DNA of 64,000 nt, taken from NCBI RefSeq assembly GCF_014851765.1, contig NZ_JACVAI010000002.1, forward strand, positions 372,001-436,000. Reading direction: 5' to 3'. Of the stretch, positions 59,528 to 64,000 are shown piece by piece. A program made the position numbers and the translations under genes. This stretch comes from Pseudomonas sp. PDM04. Its GTDB lineage: Bacteria > Pseudomonadota > Gammaproteobacteria > Pseudomonadales > Pseudomonadaceae. The notes under the pieces are model-generated. The model was given only the letters and a program-made list of their open reading frames with translations, was not told where the DNA came from and made no database searches. Position 1 is the first letter of the stretch. The number at the start of each line of letters is the position of its first letter.

Positions 59528-60826
59528 TCAAATTCCAAACCGATCCCGCAGCGCGTAGTACGCGGCCCCCATGGCCGTGAGGGGGGCCTGGAAGGTGCGG
59601 CCGCCGATCATGGGCATGTGCGGCAGCGAGGCGAAGGCGTTGAAGCGTTCGGCGTCGCCGCGGATCATTTCCGAAATCAGTTTGCCGGCCAGGTGCGAAC
59701 AAGTGACGCCGTGGCCGCTATAGCCTTGCATGTAGTAGGCGTTTTTCTCGATGCGGCCGAATTGCGGCATGCGTGACATGGTCAGCAGGAAATTGCCGGT
59801 CCAGCGGTAATCGATTTTCACGTCCTTGAGTTGCGGGAAGGTCTTGAGGATTTTCGGGCGGATCAATTGTTCGATGTCGTCCGGTTCGCGGGCGCCGTAG
59901 ACCACGCCACCGCCGTAGAGCAGGCGGTTGTCGGCGGTAAGGCGGTAGTAGTCGAGCAGGTAGTTGCAGTCTTCGACGCAGTAGTTGTTCTTGATCAGGC
60001 TGCGCGCCACCTGTTCCGACAACGGCTCGGTGACGACGATCTGCGAGCCGCACGGCATGCTTTTGGCGGTGACGCGGTTGTCCAGGCCTTGTGGCAGGTA
60101 GGCGTTGCCGGCGATCAACAGGTACTTGGCGCGAACCTGGCCCTTGGCGGTGCGCACGGTGATCGGTTCGCCATAAGTGATTTCCAGCGCTGCCGATTGT
60201 TCGAAGATCCGGCCACCCAGGCCGATGATCGCCGAGGCTTCGCCCAGGGCCAGGTTCAGCGGGTGGACGTGGCCGCCTTGCAGGTCGAGCAGGCCGCCGA
60301 CGTAGTTGTCGCAACCCACTTCACGCTTGATGTCCGATGCGCTGAGCAGGGTCAGGTTCATGTTGCCGTAGCGCTCCCAGCTGCTTTTCTGCTCGGCCAG
60401 GCCCTTGAGCTGCTTTTTGTTGAGCGCGGCGAAGATCCCGCCCGGACGGTAGTCGCACTGGATGTCGTAATGCTGGATGCGCTGACGAATGATGTCGGCA
60501 CCTTCGAAGATCATGCTGCCGAGGACTTCGGCGGTCTTGTCGCCGTAGCGTTCCTCGATGACATCGACGTCGCGGCTGTAGGAATTGACCAACTGCCCGC
60601 CATTGCGACCGCTGGCGCCGAAGCCGACCTTGGCCGCTTCGAGCACGGTGACGCTGTAGCCGGCCTCGGCCAGGAACAGCGCCGAGGACAACCCGGTGTA
60701 ACCGGCGCCGATGATGCAGACGTCGCAGTCCACCGCTTGCTCGAGCACCGGGAAGTCACCGGTGAAGTGGCGGGTCGCGGCGTAGTAGCTGTTGACATGG
60801 GTTTGTTTGACAGAGTCGTGTTTCAT
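59528..60826 (-). CDS. puuB: Gamma-glutamylputrescine oxidase-like flavoprotein
   Basis: A 432-aa DAO-superfamily flavoenzyme. The FAD motif is CIIGAGYTGLSSALFLAEAG at about residues 37-56, followed by GFGASGRNGGQLVNSYS and a C-terminal MQGYSGHGVTCSH flavin loop. PuuB oxidises gamma-glutamylputrescine to an aldehyde with ammonia and peroxide release. It follows puuC by 56 bp and precedes the regulator. The family similarity and context with puuA and puuC make the assignment strong. It is distinct from the flavoprotein at 19390, which is only moderately similar. Confidence 0.9.
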   Translation of the reverse strand: MKHDSVKQTHVNSYYAATRHFTGDFPVLEQAVDCDVCIIGAGYTGLSSALFLAEAGYSVTVLEAAKVGFGASGRNGGQLVNSYSRDVDVIEERYGDKTAEVLGSMIFEGADIIRQRIQHYDIQCDYRPGGIFAALNKKQLKGLAEQKSSWERYGNMNLTLLSASDIKREVGCDNYVGGLLDLQGGHVHPLNLALGEASAIIGLGGRIFEQSAALEITYGEPITVRTAKGQVRAKYLLIAGNAYLPQGLDNRVTAKSMPCGSQIVVTEPLSEQVARSLIKNNYCVEDCNYLLDYYRLTADNRLLYGGGVVYGAREPDDIEQLIRPKILKTFPQLKDVKIDYRWTGNFLLTMSRMPQFGRIEKNAYYMQGYSGHGVTCSHLAGKLISEMIRGDAERFNAFASLPHMPMIGGRTFQAPLTAMGAAYYALRDRFGI

Positions 60827-60882
60827 AGGTTTCTCCGAAGGTCGCCGGCAGTGGCGGACGACCGCCGTTCTTTTTATAAGGG

Positions 60883-62373
60883 TTAGAGCTTGATCCAGGT
60901 CGCCTTGAGCTCGGTGTACTTGTCGAACGCGTGCAGCGATTTGTCCCGACCGTTACCCGACTGCTTGTAACCACCGAACGGCGCGGTCATGTCGCCACCG
61001 TCGTACTGGTTGACCCAGACACTGCCGGCACGCAAACCGCGCGCAAAGGTGTGGGCCCTGCTGAGGTTGCGGGTCCAGACGCCGGCGGCCAGGCCGAAGA
61101 TGCTGTCGTTGGCGATGGTCAGCGCCTCTTCCTCGGTGTCGAAGGTGATCAGCGACAGCACCGGGCCGAAGATTTCCTCACGGGCGATGGTCATGGCGTT
61201 GGTCACACCGTCGAAAATCGCCGGTTCCACGTACAGGCCGCCCGTGCTCTCCAGGGTACGACTGCCGCCCGCGATCAGTTGCGCGCCCTGGTCCTTGCCG
61301 AGCTGGATGTAGCGCAGCACGTTGTCCAGTTGACGCTGGTCGACCACAGCGCCGACGTTGGTTTGCGGGTCCAGGGCGTGCCCCGGTTTCCAGGCTTGCA
61401 GCGCTTCCACCAGCAGCGGGATGAACTGATCGCGGATCGACCGCTCGACCAACAGGCGCGAACCGGCGGTGCACACTTCGCCCTGGTTGAAAGCGATGCC
61501 GCTGGCTGCCGCCTGTGCCGCCGCGCGCAGATCCGGCGCGTCGGCGAACACCACGTTGGGGCTCTTGCCCCCCGCTTCGAGCCAGACACGTTTCATGTTG
61601 CTTTCGCCCGCGTAGATCAGCAGTTGCTTGGCAATGGCGGTCGAGCCGGTGAACGCCAGCACGTCGACGTCCATGTGCAACGCCAGGGCCTTGCCGACCG
61701 TGTGGCCGTAGCCCGGCAAGACGTTGAACACGCCTTTGGGGATGCCGGCTTGCAGCGCCAACTGAGCGATGCGGATCGCGGTCAGCGGCGATTTTTCCGA
61801 AGGCTTGAGGATGAACGAGTTACCGGCCGCCAGCGCCGGCGCGAACTTCCAGCTGGCCATGATCAACGGGAAGTTCCACGGCACGATGGCGGCCACCACG
61901 CCCGCAGGCTCACGGGTGATGAGGCCAAGCTGGTCGTGCGGCGTGGCGGCGACTTCGTCGTAAAGCTTGTCGATGGCTTCGGCGCTCCAGCGGATCGCGT
62001 TGGCGGTCGCCGGGATGTCGATGTTCATCGAGTCGTTGATCGGTTTGCCCATGTCGAGGGTTTCGAGCAGGGCCAGTTCTTCACGGTTGGCCAGGATCAG
62101 GTCGGCGAAACGGATCAGCGTACGCTTGCGCTCCGCCGGCGCCAGGTGGGCCCAGATGCCGGACTCGAAGGTACGGCGGGCAACGGCCACCGCTTCGTTG
62201 GCATCGGCTTCGTCGGTGCTGGCGACGTTGGCCAGGAAGCGGCCGTCGACCGGGCTGAGGCATTCGAAGGTGGCGCCACTGATGGCCGGGCGGTACTCGC
62301 CGTCGATGAAGGCGCGGCTTTCGAGGGAGAGGGACTGGAAGTGTTGTTCCCAGTCGCTGCGGGTCATGGTCAT
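60883..62373 (-). CDS. puuC: Gamma-glutamyl-gamma-aminobutyraldehyde dehydrogenase-like ALDH
   Basis: A 496-aa NAD(P)-dependent aldehyde dehydrogenase. Cofactor and catalytic motifs are PWNFPLIM, FTGSTAIAK, general base Glu in LEAGGKSPN, and nucleophile Cys in FNQGEVCTAGSR. The pattern matches PuuC/KauB-type enzymes, which oxidise gamma-glutamyl-aminobutyraldehyde and related amino-aldehydes. It lies between puuA (with a REPIN between them) and puuB. Polyamine chain-length range cannot be told from sequence. Confidence 0.92.
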   Translation of the reverse strand: MTMTRSDWEQHFQSLSLESRAFIDGEYRPAISGATFECLSPVDGRFLANVASTDEADANEAVAVARRTFESGIWAHLAPAERKRTLIRFADLILANREELALLETLDMGKPINDSMNIDIPATANAIRWSAEAIDKLYDEVAATPHDQLGLITREPAGVVAAIVPWNFPLIMASWKFAPALAAGNSFILKPSEKSPLTAIRIAQLALQAGIPKGVFNVLPGYGHTVGKALALHMDVDVLAFTGSTAIAKQLLIYAGESNMKRVWLEAGGKSPNVVFADAPDLRAAAQAAASGIAFNQGEVCTAGSRLLVERSIRDQFIPLLVEALQAWKPGHALDPQTNVGAVVDQRQLDNVLRYIQLGKDQGAQLIAGGSRTLESTGGLYVEPAIFDGVTNAMTIAREEIFGPVLSLITFDTEEEALTIANDSIFGLAAGVWTRNLSRAHTFARGLRAGSVWVNQYDGGDMTAPFGGYKQSGNGRDKSLHAFDKYTELKATWIKL

Positions 62374-62408
62374 GGAGTCGACTCACACAGAGAGGTTGTT
62401 GACCGCGT

Positions 62409-62505
62409 CCCCATGGGAGCGAGCCTGCCCGCGATGGCGGTGGGTCGGTCGACAGGATCGTCGCCTGACCTGGCCTCATCGCGAGCAGGCTCGCTCCCAT
62501 GGGGG
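62409..62505. repeat. REPIN between puuA and puuC
   Basis: CCCCATGGGAGCGAGCCTGC (from 62409) and a matching inverted copy ending CTCGCTCCCATGGGG (62477-62505) flank a 40-base spacer. The flanking CCCCATGG is also mirrored. It can form a strong hairpin in the puu transcript and may lower expression of downstream genes. Confidence 0.85.
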
Positions 62506-62524
62506 TCGGGTTTTGGCAGGGTCG

Positions 62525-63901
62525 TCAGACCGTGTGCAAATACCAGTTGTACTCAAGGTCGGAGATGGAGTTTTCGAACTCGGCCAACTCACTTTCCTTG
62601 CACGCCACGAACACGTCGATGTACAGCGGATCGATGTACCGGGCCATGATTTCGCTGTCGTCCAGCACGCGCAATGCATCGCGCAGGTTGTTGGGCAGGC
62701 TCTGCTCGTTCTGCTCGTAGGAATTGCCTTCCACGGGCGCGCCCGGCTCGACCTTGTGGGTCAGGCCGTGGTGAATGCCGGCCAGGACCGAAGCCATCAG
62801 CAGGTACGGGTTGGCGTCGGCACCGGCGACACGGTGCTCGATGCGCACGGCATCCGGCGAGCCGGTGGGCACGCGAACCGCAACGGTGCGGTTGTCGATG
62901 CCCCAGCTCGGCGAGTTCGGCACGTAGAACTGGGCGCCGAAACGGCGGTACGAGTTGACGTTCGGGCAGAGGAACGCCATCTGCGCCGGCAGGGTTTCCA
63001 GCACGCCACCGATGGCGTGGCGCAGCGCGGCATTCTGCTCGGGATCCTCGCTGGCAAAGATGTTGTTGCCGGCCTTGTCGAGAATCGAAATGTGCACGTG
63101 CAAGCCGTTGCCCGCCTGGCCCGGATACGGCTTGGCCATGAAGGTGGTGTCCATCTCGTGGTCGTAGGCGATGTTCTTCACCAGACGCTTGAGCAACACC
63201 GCGTAGTCGCAGGCCTTGATCGGGTCATTGACGTGGTGCAGGTTCACTTCGAACTGCGCCGGGGCGCTTTCCTTGACGATGGCGTCGGCCGGGATGCCCT
63301 GTTCTTTCGCGCCTTCGAGGATGTCCTGCAGGCAATCGACGTATTCGTCGAGGTCGTCGATCAGGTACACCTGGGTCGACATCGGGCGCTTGCCGGAGAC
63401 TGGCGAGCGTGGCGATTGCGGACGACCGTTCACGTTGTCCTGGTCGATCAGGTAGAACTCCAGCTCGAACGCGGCGCAGATGGTCAGGCCCAGGTCGTCG
63501 AACTTGCTCACGATCTGGCGCAACACTTCTCGCGGGTCGGCGAAGAAAGGTTCACCTTCGAGCTCGTGCATGGTCATCAGCAGTTGCGCGGTCGGGCGCT
63601 TCTGCCAGGGTTCGATGCTGAGGGTGCCGGGAATGGGGAAACAGATCCGGTCGGAGTCGCCGATGTCCAGGCCCAGACCGGTGCTTTCCACCGTGGAGCC
63701 GTTGATATCCAGGGCAAACAGCGACGCCGGCAGGTTGATGCCTTTTTCGTACACCTTATGAAGACTGGTGCGTTCGATGCGCTTGCCGCGCACCACACCG
63801 TTCATATCCGCAATCAGAAGGTCGACGTACAAAACCTCAGGATATTTCTTAAGGAATGCGTTTGCTTCGTTGAGTTGAACGGTACGCAGAGGGACCGACA
63901 T
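62525..63901 (-). CDS. puuA: Gamma-glutamylpolyamine synthetase, glutamine synthetase family
   Basis: A 458-aa ligase of the glutamine synthetase type III/PuuA branch. N-terminal beta-grasp: YVDLLIADMNGVVRGKRIER. Catalytic motifs are AFELEFYLID, NGLHVHISI and EHRVAGADANPYLLMAS. PuuA glutamylates putrescine using ATP; Pseudomonas homologues (SpuI-like) act on several polyamines or on ethanolamine. It is the first of the puu set and likely opens the operon. AGGTGCATC precedes the ATG at 63901. Confidence 0.92.
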   Translation of the reverse strand: MSVPLRTVQLNEANAFLKKYPEVLYVDLLIADMNGVVRGKRIERTSLHKVYEKGINLPASLFALDINGSTVESTGLGLDIGDSDRICFPIPGTLSIEPWQKRPTAQLLMTMHELEGEPFFADPREVLRQIVSKFDDLGLTICAAFELEFYLIDQDNVNGRPQSPRSPVSGKRPMSTQVYLIDDLDEYVDCLQDILEGAKEQGIPADAIVKESAPAQFEVNLHHVNDPIKACDYAVLLKRLVKNIAYDHEMDTTFMAKPYPGQAGNGLHVHISILDKAGNNIFASEDPEQNAALRHAIGGVLETLPAQMAFLCPNVNSYRRFGAQFYVPNSPSWGIDNRTVAVRVPTGSPDAVRIEHRVAGADANPYLLMASVLAGIHHGLTHKVEPGAPVEGNSYEQNEQSLPNNLRDALRVLDDSEIMARYIDPLYIDVFVACKESELAEFENSISDLEYNWYLHTV

Positions 63902-64000
63902 GATGCACCTATTAGCTGTTAATTATTATGTTCACTGCACTTTCGCCGAGCCAGTCAACCCGAACGGCAAAGTGAAGTCAATAGCGAACACCTGGCCTTT
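63902..64000 (-). promoter_or_regulatory. Upstream region of puuA, partly outside the window
   Basis: The 99 visible bases upstream of puuA include an AT-rich stretch (TTAGCTGTTAATTATTATG on the plus strand) before the ribosome site and probably hold part of the puu promoter. The rest is beyond the window. No PuuR operator was confidently identified. Confidence 0.4.

Noticed and set aside
50893..62505. Repeated GGAGCGAGC blocks as a possible CRISPR
   Set aside because: The copies are dispersed inverted REP units without regular spacers or cas genes.
60931..63922. Two long plus-strand frames opposite puuC and puuA
   Set aside because: Antisense shadows of enzymes with complete catalytic motifs.

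Overview
The window looks like a chromosomal segment of a fluorescent-group Pseudomonas. It is GC-rich and densely coded, with ATGA-type overlaps inside operons. It carries the GGAGCGAGC/GCTCGC type of REP element, and its gene families (BphO/BphP, Puu enzymes, PotABCD-like and Pst transporters, ArsH, OsmC-YcaO, GlxA-like regulators) are typical of that genus. No rRNA, tRNA, CRISPR array, integrase or insertion sequence was recognised. The genus assignment is inference from gene content.

Region 1 (1-6.1 kb) starts with the end of a heme oxygenase and a full bacteriophytochrome kinase. Two small membrane proteins, an XRE/MmyB regulator with an operator-like palindrome, and an ABC exporter follow. 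Region 2 (6.1-20.8 kb) is a large minus-strand catabolic island. Reading with transcription it has a DadA/PuuB-like flavoprotein, two tandem paralogous periplasmic binding proteins, a PotABC-type importer, a two-subunit sarcosine-oxidase/HcnBC-like flavoenzyme, an IclR regulator, a Zn alcohol dehydrogenase, RidA, MmsA and a second aldehyde dehydrogenase. It probably imports an amine or amino acid, oxidises it and delivers a semialdehyde to a CoA-acylating dehydrogenase. The substrate is unknown.

Region 3 (20.8-29.8 kb) is mixed: a tiny ORF behind a hairpin, a LysR/EamA divergent pair, an unknown membrane protein, an unknown lipoprotein, a chemoreceptor, a GlxA/cysteine-hydrolase pair and a glyoxalase-fold protein. 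Region 4 (29.8-38 kb) is a phosphonate cluster: a LysR, PhnD-C-E importer, an iron alcohol dehydrogenase, an OPA-type MFS transporter, a second LysR and PhnX. No PhnW aminotransferase is present, which points to 2-hydroxyethylphosphonate or a similar alcohol as a possible substrate. A decayed quinone reductase and a DUF1330 gene follow.

Region 5 (38.4-46.7 kb) has arsR-arsC-arsH without a pump, an unusual HAD plus Fic-like pair, and pstSCAB with a Pho box but no phoU behind it. A Nudix hydrolase and a PD-(D/E)XK nuclease-like protein follow. Region 6 (46.8-56.4 kb) has OsmC-YcaO, a secreted epoxide-hydrolase-like enzyme, a small phosphodiesterase and RidA. It then has a MarR-GNAT regulator divergent from a flavin monooxygenase / Rid-family / DUF1028 / ArgE-like gene set of unknown pathway.

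Region 7 (56.4-64 kb) has a PLDc_N membrane peptide, a three-way-junction RNA structure upstream of a small Pseudomonas gene, and a zeta-like toxin/antitoxin pair. It ends with a gamma-glutamylated polyamine degradation set (PuuA, PuuC, PuuB and a cupin-XRE regulator), interleaved with REPINs.
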